This document shows, one piece after another, positions 43,326 through 55,427 of a DNA stretch of 64,000 bases. Both the position numbers and the translations under genes were made by a program. Each line of letters starts with the position of its first letter. The stretch's first letter is position 1. The stretch spans positions 44,610,675-44,674,674 of the forward strand of contig JAVGWX010000013.1 in the NCBI GenBank assembly GCA_036924085.1, given 5' to 3'. The DNA comes from Ariolimax columbianus. Lineage: Eukaryota > Mollusca > Gastropoda > Stylommatophora > Arionidae. The notes beneath the pieces were generated by a model. It was not told the origin of the DNA. It saw only the letters and a list, made by a program, of their open reading frames with translations, and did not search any database.

Positions 43326-43564
43326 AAAAGAAGATTGAATTTCTGATAATGTGCTTATAGTTTGTACCAAAACAACTGATAATGTGCTTATAGTTTGTAC
43401 CAAAACAACTGACTGATGAACACAAAATGAACTGAATGGGCCAGTTCTTGCACCAACAAAACGGTTGGATATAAGTGTATTAATGTTGGTGGAAATTATT
43501 TAGAGAAATAAGGGACAATCTAAGTGTAGTACTAAATGGTTTTCAAGTTCATTACTCATTTAGT

Positions 43565-43730
43565 AGTTTTTTAGCCGGATGTGTCGGCCCTAAAGGTGCA
43601 AATATCGCAATCAAACTGTAAACTAGCGACACACCGCGTTTCGTTTTCCGGACTACATCCTGCTACTTGCAAAGCCCTGTTCAGGGCTTAGTAACCAGAG
43701 ATTGATAACAAACGCAGAAGAAGAAGTAGT
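43565..43730 (+). repeat. R1 short-form SINE-like copy
   Basis: It starts near GCCGGATGTGTCGG, contains CTTGCAAAGCCCTGTTCAGG and ends CAAACGCAGAAGAAGAAG. Confidence 0.75.
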
Positions 43731-43814
43731 TTTTAAAAATAGCCATTTGTTACCTATTTACTGATGCCATCGCAGCTAGAAGAGGTAACTCAAAAAAAGG
43801 CTTATTGTAAGCAG

Positions 43815-43985
43815 ATTTGCTACTACATAAAGTACAGATGTGCTACAACATAAAGTGCAGATGTGCCACTACATAAAGTGCAGATGTGCCACAACATAAA
43901 GTGCAGATGTGCCACAACATAAAGTGCAGATGTACCACGGCATAAAGTGCAGATGTGCTTTGTCATGAAGTGCAGATATCTAATG
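43815..43985. repeat. minisatellite, 23-bp unit, about 7 copies
   Basis: Units of the form TGTGCCACAACATAAAGTGC plus AGA, with point differences. TTBK intron 1. Confidence 0.9.
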
Positions 43986-44110
43986 AATAAAAAGGAGAGA
44001 AAAAAAAGAGCAAAGAAATACGAAACTCCAAGGCAAGTTTAAATTGATTTAGACATAACTAATAACATATTTTCTTTCATTCCTTTATTCTACATACTTA
44101 ATGATGTTGA

Positions 44111-44305
<195 letters not shown>

Positions 44306-44424
44306 TAGAAAATCTTTTCAGGGTTAAAGTAGTATGTGAGCAGTTCAGTTCATCCTGTAACCTATTGAGGCTGTTGGGACACTCCTGCTGACACCTACAC
44401 AACCCTGCACCACTCCTTTGTCTG

Positions 44425-44600
44425 TTGCTGCTTTTTTTTTTTGGTGGTTCTTCGGGTTTGAGGTTTGTCCATTCATGAATGTTGTCTTCCCAATGTTTTC
44501 TCGGGTGCCCTCGCTTGACTTGCGCTGTGCCCTGTAGTATTATTTTTGCAAGGCTATTGGACCTCGAGAAGTGACCATACCAGGGGGGGGGCGGGGGGGG
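44425..44600 (-). mobile_element. LINE post-RT fragment and G-rich tract
   Basis: The minus-strand text resembles the 'GDNIREGQTS' block that follows RT in several LINEs. A G-rich run at 44583-44600 lies beside it. TTBK intron 2. Confidence 0.4.
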
Positions 44601-44790
44601 TTTGGGTTAAATTAAAGTGCTGAGATAAAGCTGCTTGGTCCAGCAGTTGCAGCACAGTGTGCAGGCTTGCTTTCTATTTTACCCCGATATACAAAATCTA
44701 TACCATACCAGGATTTGAACCCGTGTCTTCAAATTACGAGACCGTTATTCGAACAACTATGCCACCAAATCCACTTCCTATGTTTCTTAT
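44601..44790 (-). repeat. tRNA-like SINE head
   Basis: On the minus strand GGTGGCATAGTTGTTCG is A-box-like and ACGGGTTCAAATCCTGG is a good B box 45 bp downstream. The arms do not form a convincing complete tRNA cloverleaf, so a SINE is more likely than a gene. Confidence 0.5.
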
Positions 44791-44814
44791 ACATTTGCAG
44801 TACAAATCCTTATT

Positions 44815-45010
44815 TCTTCTTTGGCATTCGTCTTGAAGAGAATGTTGTGTCATAGTTTACAGCAAGGCTGTGATATCTGTGCCCTTCGGCCAGACACATC
44901 CAATTTCAGCTGCCTTTTTTTGGGTTCCGGATTGCATTCATACTGCGATTCCTATTCTCTTAGCCAGACTGCACTAGTGCAGCCTGTTTACAGGGCCGCT
45001 GCTTGGAAGA
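44815..45010 (-). repeat. P repeat, partial
   Basis: Minus-oriented P with CATTCGTCTTGAAGAG, CACATCCAATTTCAGCTGCC and CTTAGCCAGACTGCAC. Its 5' part is missing. Confidence 0.65.
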
Positions 45011-45059
45011 ATTTTGTGTCTTTGATTGGGCCAAAATGCAGGCAGCGTCAAAGTTTTAT

Positions 45060-46500
45060 TAAAAATAAAATTCATTATTATTGAACAAATTGAGCTAAAA
45101 TTATGATCTAAACAGCGTGAGACAAATAATCATTGGACTGATCAAATAATAAATAATTTTGATCCCAACTTTCGCAGATATTATATGGGTAGACTTTCAA
45201 AGATCATAACAATCATTAAAGTCGATCTATCGGAAATAATCATATAGTTAAACGTCAATTGCGAATCTGCGGATGCAACCATTATGTAGAGTCATTTAAA
45301 AAAAATGAAATTCGAGCAAAATAAATCACGAAACACAATCACAAGTTTCAGAGGTCCATTTTGGTCGAGACATGCTGCGATTTTTAGGTTTTCAACAGTC
45401 AGTCATGGGTGATACAAGCTGTCAAGAGTTAATGGTACATGACAATGCAACTGCTTCCTCCAACCCCCACTTCTACTGTTGTTTCCAGCCAGAACCAAAA
45501 CCTTAAACAAGTAGCTTCCAGCATTCTGTCGTTCTCTTGTTTTTGCCCGAAATTGTAGTAAAATAAGACTTGTACGGCTGTTTTAACCTTTATGACATTG
45601 CACTAAAAATTGAAACAAATTTCTCCTGGAGAAATTACTTGCTTGATTTTTCAACAAGTCACATTTTACTATGGTTGTTGACTTTGAGAGCCTGTAACCT
45701 TTTTATTTGTTGGTCTATAGTTTTGTTGTGTGTAGAGACATAAGTTAATAAAGACCTTGTTGGCGTTATTGTTTTTGTTGTATGTGTGTATTAGTTTCTG
45801 AGATACAAGAAGATGAATGTGACAAGGATGAAAAACAGCACAAACATTTAGATTCGCCTATTTCTAGGGGCATCATGTCTGCTGACAATTTTGTAAATTG
45901 CCACAGACGACGGATAATGAAGTTTTAGATTTAGAGCCGTATGTTTAGCCATTTCTGAAGCACTAACCTGGAAGTTTATACACCATAAACCTTGACTCCA
46001 TCTAGCAAAATAGTGCAGTAAAGGTTGACAGTCTTTGCTTTTTTTTCATCCAGCTTACATTTATTGTTGTATCCCGCAAGGAGCGGAGGGGGGATGACAT
46101 CTAACATTGTGTGTCGTTCTTTTCCCATAACTGCAACAAGAATATCACTCACATGGGGTGTGAGTGAATTGGGCTTCTCTCCCCGGCTGTATACAGTCCA
46201 TTATAGTTGTGTCTAAATCTTACACACGAAAATTGGCATTGTTTGCAGCTAAGGCGAAAGCGAGAATCTCGTGAAATTCAGCCGTGTTAACTAGACCATG
46301 ATATACAAAACAGGTTTGAGCATAGTCCTGTAGTCATATAGCCAATGTCCATTCCAGGCCAATCGGTTGGAAGAAATCAAAAATAAGCGAACGAACTAAC
46401 CAGTCCAAATGGAAAACAACACGTTTCCGTGAACACAAGTGTAAGTCGTCGACTAGTGTGAAATCCAGACAAATCCATGGTCTGACGGCATCCATAATGG
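45060..46500. mobile_element. foldback-type repeat family, copy in TTBK intron 2
   Basis: The segment 45650-45900 matches the left arm at 56840-56960 and, inverted, the right arm at 58170-58300 (GGTTGTTGACT, AATAAAGA, TTAGTTTCTGAGATACAA). The part at 45120-45180 (CATTGGACTGATCAAATAAT) matches 58870-58890. A GTCGACTAGTGTG block near 46450 recalls the ACTAGTGTCG motif of the other copies. No transposase was seen. Confidence 0.5.
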
Positions 46501-46624
46501 ACTAAAACAACAGAGTAATGTAGACCCGCATCCAGTTACGGGTTAGTATACCATTCAGCTGAATAGGAACATTTCAGAGAGATGTATGTCTTTATTGAAA
46601 ATAACATGTAACATAAATGTATAA

Positions 46625-46876
<252 letters not shown>

Positions 46877-47029
46877 TAGAATAATTGTGGGTCTTTGTCT
46901 TTAGAAAATTGTTAATTTATAACCGACTTCATTGCACCTGGGCGTCCTCAGTCCCTTTCATTGCTGAAAGTGCCAACAACAGAACATGAACTCATAGCTC
47001 CTGTAATGGCTCAGAAATATTTCCAGTGA

Positions 47030-47230
47030 CTTTGACAGGCACCCATTTGCAGCTGGGTTGACTGAAAGGAGCGGCCATATCATGAAAAACCCACAACATG
47101 CTCTGTCTGTCAAACCAAACGCTATGTGATTTGAACCTGGGGCATTTGGATTGTCAACCAAAGTCACAACCTATGGGTCACACGCTCCACACCACAATTG
47201 TGGATTTATTGTGTGTGAAAATAACTGCAA
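47030..47230 (-). repeat. tRNA-derived SINE (family D-like)
   Basis: On the minus strand, the CAGGTTCAAATCA B-box-like segment is followed by CAACCCAGCTGCAAATGGGT, which is the family D body (compare CAACCCAGCTGTAAATGGGT at 51922). Confidence 0.55.
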
Positions 47231-47260
47231 TTACAGTGTGGTTTTCCATTGCTGTATCTT

Positions 47261-47283
47261 GGGGGGGGGGGGGGGGGGGGGGT
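47261..47283. repeat. poly-G tract
   Basis: A run of 22 G in TTBK intron 3, with a second run of 7 G shortly after. Confidence 0.95.
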
Positions 47284-47519
47284 TTATATGGTAGTGGGGG
47301 GGAAATATGGTTGCCTCAGTAAGTAGATGCAGTGTAGTGTGCAGTTTGGACCAATGTCTCTAACCGCATCTTTTTCTTTCACCTATCGCTTCATGTGACG
47401 CGTAAGACCACCACGTCAGCTGAACTACTGACAATAAACTAGTATTCGAACACATGTATTTGTGGCATCAATATGATTGGTTTCATATGATATCTCAGAA
47501 ACTTAAAAAGAGAATCATT

Positions 47520-48030
47520 AAATGCTATGGTCATTGAGATTTATTATAGGGAGTAGAAGCCTGGACCTTCACAAAGAAAATGGAGAAGAGGACTGAAGCC
47601 TTTGAAATTTAGGTATTGAGACCTGTTGAAGACAGATGTGTTGGACCGAAAGATGCAAATATCACTGTCAAACTATAAACAAGCGACACAACACATTACG
47701 TTCTCCGGACTACATGCTGCTACTTGCAAAGCCTTGTTCAGGTATTTTTAACGAGAGATTGAGGACGAACACAGAAGAAGTAGTGTTATTCAGAAGACCT
47801 GCACAACTTGCTTTGAAAGATAGAAAAAGAAATAGTGAGGTCATGGAACTACACAAGGTGGAGAAAAACGCTTCTGAAGGAAATAACAAGCAGAAAAACT
47901 ATTTGAGTCATGTCAAGTGATATGATAGTCTGCTGAAAGTTATATCGACGGACGAGTGGATGGCAGGCGAACAAGAGGATGACAGATGGACATTTAGGAT
48001 GTCAGATGGACATTTGACAATCACATTAGA
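47520..48030 (+). mobile_element. LINE post-RT region split by an R1 short-form copy
   Basis: Frames read EAWTFTKKMEKRTEAFEI before, and YLSHVK..DSLLKVISTDEW after, the R1 short copy at 47625-47785 (CAGATGTGTTGGACCG to AACACAGAAGAAG). The flanking blocks belong together as 'AWT...' and 'Y.GH..R.DSLLK' in LINE proteins. TTBK intron 3. Confidence 0.65.
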
Positions 48031-48159
48031 CCTAGACTGCCTTTGTGGCACATCATTTGTCTTTTGTGCTGGTCAATTCTGTGGCACTTTGTTTTACATG
48101 TTGATGTTGCCAGCCTCATACAAAACTCTTGAAGTTTTGGTCTTAATATATCTGTTGCA

Positions 48160-49050
48160 TCAACCCCCCAAGGATGCCATTAAACACAAATGGATTATCA
48201 TGGATTATCAAACACTGGGACAGGTCAAAAGCTTCACCTATCTTGGAAATATTACAATGGAAGATGCAAAATAGAAATCCAGAAAAGAGTAGAGATGACC
48301 AAATCTGTTATAACTAGCATGCGTTATATATTGACATTCAGGCAAGAGTGATCAGATGTTATATTAACTCGTCTTTATGGTGGGGAAATGTGAACAGCGA
48401 ACAAATAGTTGAAGAGAATTGATGTCTTTGAAATGTGTGAATATATAGGAGAATGGGATGCATTTCATTGGAAAGAAATAAAGAATGCAAAGAGGCACAC
48501 AGTTAACTCTTTCCATCCAGAATATTTTGGACCTCTGGAGGCATTTATTCTTGCATTGTAAACTGCTACTAACAACTACAGATATGTTTATAAATTTAAT
48601 AAAATTTGGTATAGAGACAGTGTGGTTATTCCAGCCATAGAATATGGCTGCGAGGTGTGGAACCTACGGAAAGCTGATGCAGATAGACCACGTGTTGCCC
48701 AACGAACGATGGAGCAGAGAATATTGAAGATTTCCATTTGAGACCAAATTCGCAACACAGAGATCAGACGTCGAACTTCCTTCTCTGACATCATAGATGT
48801 TGCGCTGCTACAAAAATGCAGATGGGCCGACCAAGTGGTGCATATGCCGGTTAACAGATGGGCACATAGAGTAACGTCATGGTGATCATTCAACTAACTA
48901 TAGCTGGCCTCTCGGGCAACTGAGGATCAGGTGGAAAGATGGCAAAATGGAGGCCCTGAGCCCAACATGGTACACCAAGACAAAACAACAAAATGAGTTT
49001 ACTCAACATTTGGATACTTGGCATCAGACACACATGCCTGATTGAATACC
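48160..49050 (+). mobile_element. RTE-type LINE C-termini, two decayed pieces
   Basis: At 48180-48500 frames hold QVKSFTYLGNITMEDAK and further thumb sequence. At 48600-49050 frames hold IEYGCEVWNLRKADADRPRV, AQRTMEQRILKIS, RNTEIRRRTSFSDIIDVALL and RWADQVVHMPVNRWAHRV. The second piece aligns in order with the RTE 'AERTLRK...' block and with 6300-6670. Confidence 0.7.
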
Positions 49051-49149
49051 ATGATTTTGAGATTGAGAAAGTTTTATGTACAGCTTGTGTGTGACAATTG
49101 TTCAAACCAATGTATCAGCTATATGGTATCGTATGAAAGTCTCTGTGCC

Positions 49150-49430
49150 GATATATGGGCTCTACGGAGTGAATCAGTTCAGATATTTTGTTCACATCAA
49201 ATGGCAAGACACCTTGCTGAAAGCAATACTGGAGGGAAAGGTGAAGAGTAAACATGTCAGAGGTAAGTGAGAGGATAAACATCAAAAGATGGACAGGAAA
49301 AAGTCTGGTAGATTACACCAACTAGATAAGATACATAGGATGATGGTGGTTCATTCTAGCAGACCTTGAATGTGGAGATGACATTTGGACTGAAGTGAAC
49401 TCGTTTACTCACTCTGTGAAGAATAGGCTG
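49150..49430 (+). mobile_element. LINE post-RT fragment
   Basis: One frame reads NQFRYFVHIKWQDTLLKAI then LEGKVKSKHVRGK, the 'R.FGHI.R.D.LLK.ILEGKV.GKR.RG' block. Confidence 0.65.
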
Positions 49431-49529
49431 CCCACTACAGTTTCTGTGCTTTTCTGCGCTCTTGTAGAGGTGATTTCTGTAGGGATTTGTTTTACGCAGC
49501 GTACCTGAGGAATTTCTAGTAGGGCTCTA

Positions 49530-49870
49530 TTAGTGACAGGGGGTAGTGGTTAGTGCACTGGCTTCTCAGTAAGATGATCAGGGTTCAATCACCAATTGGT
49601 GCGGGATTTTTTTCCTGATCGCAAACTGGCCCCTGTGGTCGACCCAGCCACAGAAATTGTGTACCAGAACAATCTGGGAAGTAAAAGTAGCCGGCGTGAT
49701 TCTGACCACGTCATTCACTATGTGCCGTTGGTTACAAAATAATATGGGCCTAACACCATATTTCCTATGCGCCGCACGGCGTGACGGGATCTGTTCTATT
49801 AGTGACAGAGACAAGGATACAGCTACTGTGGCTCTGAGCACATTTTGTTAAGAAACAGCCAACAGTGCTG
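49530..49870 (+). repeat. tRNA-derived SINE, unnamed family
   Basis: GGGTAGTGGTTAGTGCACTGG is A-box-like and GATCAGGGTTCAATCACC holds the B box 35 bp later. The body ends near GCTCTGAGCACATTTTG. Confidence 0.55.
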
Positions 49871-49884
49871 GCTGTCTAACCACT

Positions 49885-50350
49885 TTACAGTGCAAGAGCT
49901 TACGCGGCCAAGATGCAGCAGTGCAAGTACTGACAACAGCCAGTAGCTCATAGCTGGCTACTTGCATCAGGGTCAGCGAACCATAGCTGACCAAGACCCT
50001 ATTCCGTGTTCACACAACAGCCCTGGAAACAGGCTGCACTAGTCACTAATGTAGTCTGGCCAATGGATAGGGATCACAGTGGAAAGCAAAACCCAGGCCT
50101 CTTCTAGTTCTTCGTTGATCAACTGATGCTATGTTTCTAATTTGGTGAGGTTAACGAATGAGACTGCGTTTCAGGTCTTCGCTGGTTTCCCGAAGCTTGT
50201 CGAGCATGGTCGCTTCCCCGGGCAGACTGCCTCTCTTTGGTCATTATAAGTAGGACCCAGTACTCAACTAAAATTGGATGTGGCAGGCAGAGATATTGCA
50301 GCCTCTCTCTAAACTACAATACAATGTCCTCTTCAGATGAACCCCAAAAA
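49885..50350 (+). repeat. P repeat split by a LINE 3' piece
   Basis: P sequence at 49900-50100 (GGTCAGCGAACCATAGCTGA, AACAGGCTGCACTAG) resumes at 50256 (ACCCAGTACTCAACTAAAAT to AACTACAATACAATGTCC). Between them 50103-50255 is minus-oriented RNH-LINE 3' end, matching 9975-10110 (GGTCTTCGCGGTTCCCC-type and CTGATCAACGAAGAAC tail). Confidence 0.65.
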
Positions 50351-50399
50351 AGAAGACTTTACATCATTTGACTTTGTGAACCGTGCTATTCATTTCAGC

Positions 50400-50878
50400 G
50401 AAAAATCTACTGTGTGAGAATAAATGCAGCTAATGACAATCAGATTGTGTTTGGAGATACACTCCTACAGGATGTGGAATAATTTCTACATTTTGGTAGC
50501 AATATAGACAGCCAGAGGTACAGATATCACTGGCAAACTTATGAAAATCAAAAGAAATTAAGTCCAACACAAAAATACAAATCTTCAACTCCTATGTTCT
50601 GTTGTATTGCTCTGAAACATGAACAACAACAAAAATGAAAAAGGTTAAGACTTTCGTAAATGAATGCTTGCACAGAATAGAGAGATTGAAAGTGTATGAT
50701 AAGATCATAAATGTGGAACTGCTAGAAAGAATCAAACAGATGTCAGTGGAGCATGACACAGGGTGGCAGTGCTGGCATTAGATAGGACATGTATTAATGA
50801 AACAAGCTGATATCATTACAAGACAGTCTCTGTTTGGGAATCCCGAAGCAAAAGAAGTAGAGCAGATCAAGGGAGAAT
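50400..50878 (+). mobile_element. RTE-type LINE RT thumb and post-RT, fragment
   Basis: Frames include DNQIVFGDTLLQDVE, FLHFGSNIDS and later MSVEHDTGWQCWH-IGHVLMK with a 'IITRQSL' block, the C-terminal order of RTE-like proteins. Stops are frequent. TTBK intron 3. Confidence 0.6.
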
Positions 50879-50879
50879 C

Positions 50880-51280
50880 AGTGGTCTTGAGGTAAGGTGT
50901 CCGCCTCTGGTGCTGTAGGTCGTGGGTTCGAATCGCAGTGGAGATCAGGATATTTTTCACATGGATCTTCTGGTAAAAATTCACCAGATCTCTGGGTAGT
51001 GAGATCAGACTCCTGTGTTCAGAGTCGAGCACGTTAAAGATTTTTGGCAGTTGGAAATAGAAAAGAGTAGACTTAATGGCCGCTGCTCGGACAAAATTCA
51101 AGTTACAAATCTGCCCAAGTTTTTCCTTTCCCCAGGTGATTTGTCAAGAGCAGCTAGAGATGGTGCCTTTCTGACTGCGGGTCTGCTTAGCTCTAATGTT
51201 TGAGTCCATTAAACCATCCTCCAAGAAACTGGTTGTATACAGACTCCATAGAGTCTTCTAAACCAGTATAAATACGTTAA
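50880..51280 (+). repeat. tRNA-derived SINE (family V) with a CR1-like 3' tail
   Basis: The head GGTCTTGAGGTAAGGTGTCC holds the A-box region and GTCGTGGGTTCGAATCGC a good B box. The body has CCAGATCTCTGGGTAGTGAG and CGAGCACGTTAAAGAT. The last 60 bp (AACTGGTTGTATACAGACTC, TCTTCTAAACCAGTATAAAT, ACGTTAAGTTAA) are the CR1-like LINE 3' end. The other family V copies (12563, 52398) end differently. Confidence 0.8.
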
Positions 51281-51510
51281 GTTAAAAACACACATAGAGA
51301 AGAGAGCTTAAGACAAGCATAAAAGAAATGGAAGACACACACAAAGCTGAAATGTATGGCATGGGACAGATCATGTGTTTGTTCAAGAATTGTGCTTCAC
51401 AGGGAGCTGAAAGGTTTTGATTGTGGAGTAGTCTTCTAGATTTTAAAGAAAGCTCTAGAAACAATAGCCCATGCACAATAAATTGATGGTGTAGTGGTGG
51501 TTAGAAGTAG

Positions 51511-51958
<448 letters not shown>

Positions 51959-52317
51959 TGGGAGGAAGACTAACTTCTGGTCAGGCAAAATGTACTGATC
52001 AGACATGTTAGTCAGAGTCAGGCAAAACATACTGGCCAAGACCCTCACCTCGGCTTTTTAGTAGCCCTCCCTGGAAACAGGCTGTTTTCATGTCAGCCTG
52101 GCTAATGGGGTGAGAGATCGACGTGATCCCAGTAGTAGTGAGTGACACCTGATGAAGCCAATCATAGCACAACCGCCTGGAGTACCCCGGTCCACCTTCA
52201 TCAGCATGCTCGGGATGTGAAGAAAGCTACTGCAATCCGCCAATTAACATCCTTTTCAGGGCGCACAAAAGAGTCACCTACCTACTCATTGTGAGCATTC
52301 GCAAACAACAACAACAT
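51959..52317 (+). repeat. Repeat C inserted in a family D SINE
   Basis: A full copy from GGGAGGAAGACTAAC to TTCGCAAACAACAACAAC, flanked by the 9-bp direct repeat GGTGAGATA (51950-51958 and 52318-52326). Confidence 0.88.
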
Positions 52318-52397
52318 GGTGAGATAAGGAAAAGGCAGCAAGGAAGGAAACTGACCACCCTACCTCACAAGCTCAGGCTTTTGAATTCAAAATGATG

Positions 52398-52915
52398 GGG
52401 GTTCAGTGGTCTCGAGGTAAGGTGTCTCTCAGGTGCCCTAGGTCGTGGGTTCGAATCACGGTAGAGACCAGAATATTTTCACGTGGATCTTCTGATAAAA
52501 ATTCCCCTGTGTAGTGAGATCGGACTCCCGTGTTCAGTGTCAAGCACATTAAAAATCTCTTGGCTGTTAGAAATTGAAAAGAGTATGCTTAATAGCAGCG
52601 GCCCGGACAAAATTTAAGTTAAAATTCTACCCAAATTAGTTGTACCTTCCCCCAGGCCTACTAAGCCGCAGGAAGTTCTAAAATACTTACTATGCATAGC
52701 TTACTTCGGCTTACTTGGCAAAAGACATTAAACATACCTGTTTGAATACTAAGATTCCAAGCAAAAAATCTATACGATCTATTGCAGGATCCTCGCTGGT
52801 GCTAGAGTTCGTGCATTATGCTGAGATTCACCAAAACTATGGAGAAGAACAGAGCACATGAGTGAAATCATGTGTAATGACGTTGATATTCGACTTAAAT
52901 TTAAAAAAACAAAAA
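52398..52915 (+). repeat. tRNA-derived SINE (family V), long-tail form, inserted in the D SINE
   Basis: The head GGTCTCGAGGTAAGGTGTC and B box GGGTTCGAATCACGG are clear. The body matches 12563 and 50880, and the 3' part (CATGTGTAATGACGTTGATA) matches 12563. After it the family D sequence resumes (CTAACACTTCATTCCTGACC at about 52948-52967). Confidence 0.8.
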
Positions 52916-53044
52916 CAAGTGGAGGCTTAGTGTACTGAAGTTTCTAACACTTCATTCCTGACCAGCGATTAAGTCTACGAAGGACTTCCTGTTTTTACAA
53001 CTGAGGAATAAAGACCGCTTGACTCTGCATTCACCACACAGTAC

Positions 53045-53660
53045 ACAGGATAGATCAACGTTTCTCAAACCTATTTACTGTTGCGGAACCCTTAAATAAT
53101 AATTATCTCTCATGGAACCCCTACATACACATTATTGTGTATCATTTTTAATATCTTTCATCTTTTATAAGCTTTGAGTTCATAAGGAAGACATCATATT
53201 TTTTCTGATAGCTAGAAAAATAATATCTGACATTTTTCTCAAGTTTATTGACAATATTTAAAAAAAAATCAAATCAAACTGCCTGTTCAAGAAACCTCAT
53301 ATTAACCCTATACCTTTAACTTTTTGCTTGCCAGATTACAAAATAATGTTTATTTCCTGTATCTGCATAATTGTTCCGCACGTCATGCCATGAAGTGGAT
53401 GTTGATGTTTATTGGAATGTTAACGTCTGTCACTTCAACTATAAACGTAATTATTGTATCTGCGTAAACAAACTGAATAGATCTACCTCAGAAAAATCCG
53501 TTGCAGAAATTTAACTCCACCATTCTCAATAATGGGCGAATCTTCAAATCAGTAGTTTATATTTGATAAAGCAATGACATTAGAGCTGGCGGCATGCAAC
53601 ACTAGTGGAACGAAGCCATATCATCGCAATCTCACGCAGTTGGAACGGAGAAGGTTAAAC
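53045..53660. mobile_element. decayed DNA transposon remnants, including foldback-family sequence
   Basis: CGTTTCTCAAACC followed by GCGGAACCCTT (53060-53095) looks like a hAT-type end. From about 53430 the sequence matches 57050-57180 (CTATAAACGTAATTATTGTA, ATCTACCTCAGAAAAATCC, AATGGGCGAATCTTCAAATC), so a piece of the foldback family also lies here. TTBK intron 4. Confidence 0.45.
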
Positions 53661-53718
53661 ACACGTAAAATAAAAATAAATAACTATTATCGTGTGAAAC
53701 ACATATAAGCAACATATA

Positions 53719-55022
53719 CAGGGGGCTTGTCACAAGTCTTTACCCTGACCATGAAGGAGTAGGAGGAGAAAGTTGAAATTTGGCACAGTGCTTATTCCTT
53801 CTCAATGTAGCCAGCACCTGAATTAATACATTTCTACTATCTCTGCGTGACCTTGAAAAGACCTTCAGAATAAAGTAACCTATTTTTCAAACTAAACGAG
53901 TTATCACAAGCCAGTATGACATTTTCGTCACTGTCAAAATGATTTCCTTTCAGCTGTTTTTTAAGTTTTTGGAAAAGAAAAAAGGCTGATGGAGATAAAT
54001 CCAGAGAATATTGTGGGTGTGGAAGTATTTCAATATTCAAATCGTTGGCTGTTTGCAGCACAAGCCTTGCTTTATGGGAGGGCGCGTTGTCTTGAAGCAA
54101 AGGCAGAATTTGAGTCCGCGCTATCCCTCGTTTTCTGGTAACAGTCTTTCCTAGTTTGGTGAGATCTGTATAATATTGCCCATTAACCGTGTTGCCATGA
54201 GGCAGGTAATCTTTCAATATGACACTTTTGACATCCCAAAAAAACAGTCAGCATCACTTTTCTTGCAGATTTCTGTGCTCTTGGTTTGACATGTGTTGGT
54301 GAGCCCGGGGGTTTTCCCACTGCGTGCTTGAAATTTTGGATTCTGGATCATAATGGTTAACCCAAGTCTCAATAACTGTCACCATGGTCAGCAACAAGTT
54401 TTTCGACCGACACATTTTGAGCAGCTGGCCACAGCAATCAACCCTCGTTTGTTTCTGTTCACATGTCAGCAGACGCGTGACCCAGCGGGCACACACTTTT
54501 CTCATGTTCAGTCTGTTGTGTAAAATTCTAAAAACTGTACTGTCATTCAGTTTTGCTGACCTAGATATCTCTGCAATTGTCATTTTCCTATCCTGGTGAA
54601 GGATTTTCTTCACTCTTGCAGCATTTTCATCGCTGCACTCTGAGGATGGTCTTCCTGATCTTGGAAGATCAGCAACATGGAAACAGCCACACTTAAACTG
54701 CCTACAGAAGTATACGAAGGACAGAATTCCTCAAACACTGGTTCCATCTTCCTGTGTATTTCTGTAGGTGTTTTTCCCTGCAACGTCAAGAATTTTATCA
54801 CAGTTTTGGCCTCTATTTCTCCGTTGTTCTGACAAACCGTTAGAGTAGCAGATCCGGTCAATAAGGTGTGTTGTGCCATGTACCATACCAGGTAAACCCG
54901 TCGAGGAGGGAAATTCATACTTCTCGTCCAGTACAAATTGAATGAGCTACATGTGTGCCAAATTTAAACTTTCTCCTCCTACTCCTTCATAGTCAGGGTA
55001 AAGACTTATGACTAGCCCCTTG
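53719..55022 (-). mobile_element. mariner (DD34D) element, full-length, inactive
   Basis: The 1304-bp element lies between TA duplications (53717-53718 and 55023-55024). The inverted ends share (C/A)(A)GGGG(C)T(A/T)GTCA then AAGTCTTTACCCTGAC and GAAGGAGTAGGAGGAGAAAG. The minus-strand transposase has the N-terminal helix block AKTVIKFLTLQGKTPTEIHR, a second HTH (EISRSAKLNDSTVFRILH), ETWVNHYDPESK and QDNAPSHKARLVLQ. A one-base excess in a T run at about 54239-54245 breaks the frame just before the WDVK block, and another break lies near 54600. Of the DD34D triad the middle Asp (QDN) is kept. The first position reads Ile (VIETW where GDE-type is usual) and the third reads Ala (PSAFFLF for PSDYFLF), with exactly 34 residues between. 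TTBK intron 4. Confidence 0.93.
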
Positions 55023-55212
55023 TAAGTCTCTGACTGCTTTCAACTAATTCAAAGCTGCATCTTTGACTTCATATGTGTTTGAAAGGCAAAATATGTGTCA
55101 CTTTCAGGGAAAGGTTTGCCACTGTGTCTGACCTGCTCACCTTGATATTATATTCAGGAAATGGTCTTGTTCAGCCCAAATCTACTTATTTACTTTTTTG
55201 TTTTGTGAATAG

Positions 55213-55314
<102 letters not shown>

Positions 55315-55327
55315 TGAGCCATTAGAT

Positions 55328-55427
55328 CCCTTCTCCCTCCCTCTCTCTCTATCTCTCTCTCTCTTCGTCTCTCTCTCTCTGTCTCTCTCTCCCTCCCTCC
55401 CTCTCTCTCTATCTCTCACTCACCCAT
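55328..55427. repeat. (CT)n-rich microsatellite
   Basis: Pyrimidine-rich CTCTCT/CCCTCC runs with few interruptions directly after exon 5. The polypyrimidine frames on both strands are not genes. Confidence 0.95.

Noticed and set aside
44700..44775. Possible tRNA gene on the minus strand
   Set aside because: A and B boxes are present, but I could not pair the acceptor and anticodon arms. SINE heads of this type are common in the window.
50897..50945. Possible tRNA gene on the plus strand
   Set aside because: The B box is good, but the same head and body recur at 12563 and 52398 with long non-tRNA bodies, so it is a SINE.
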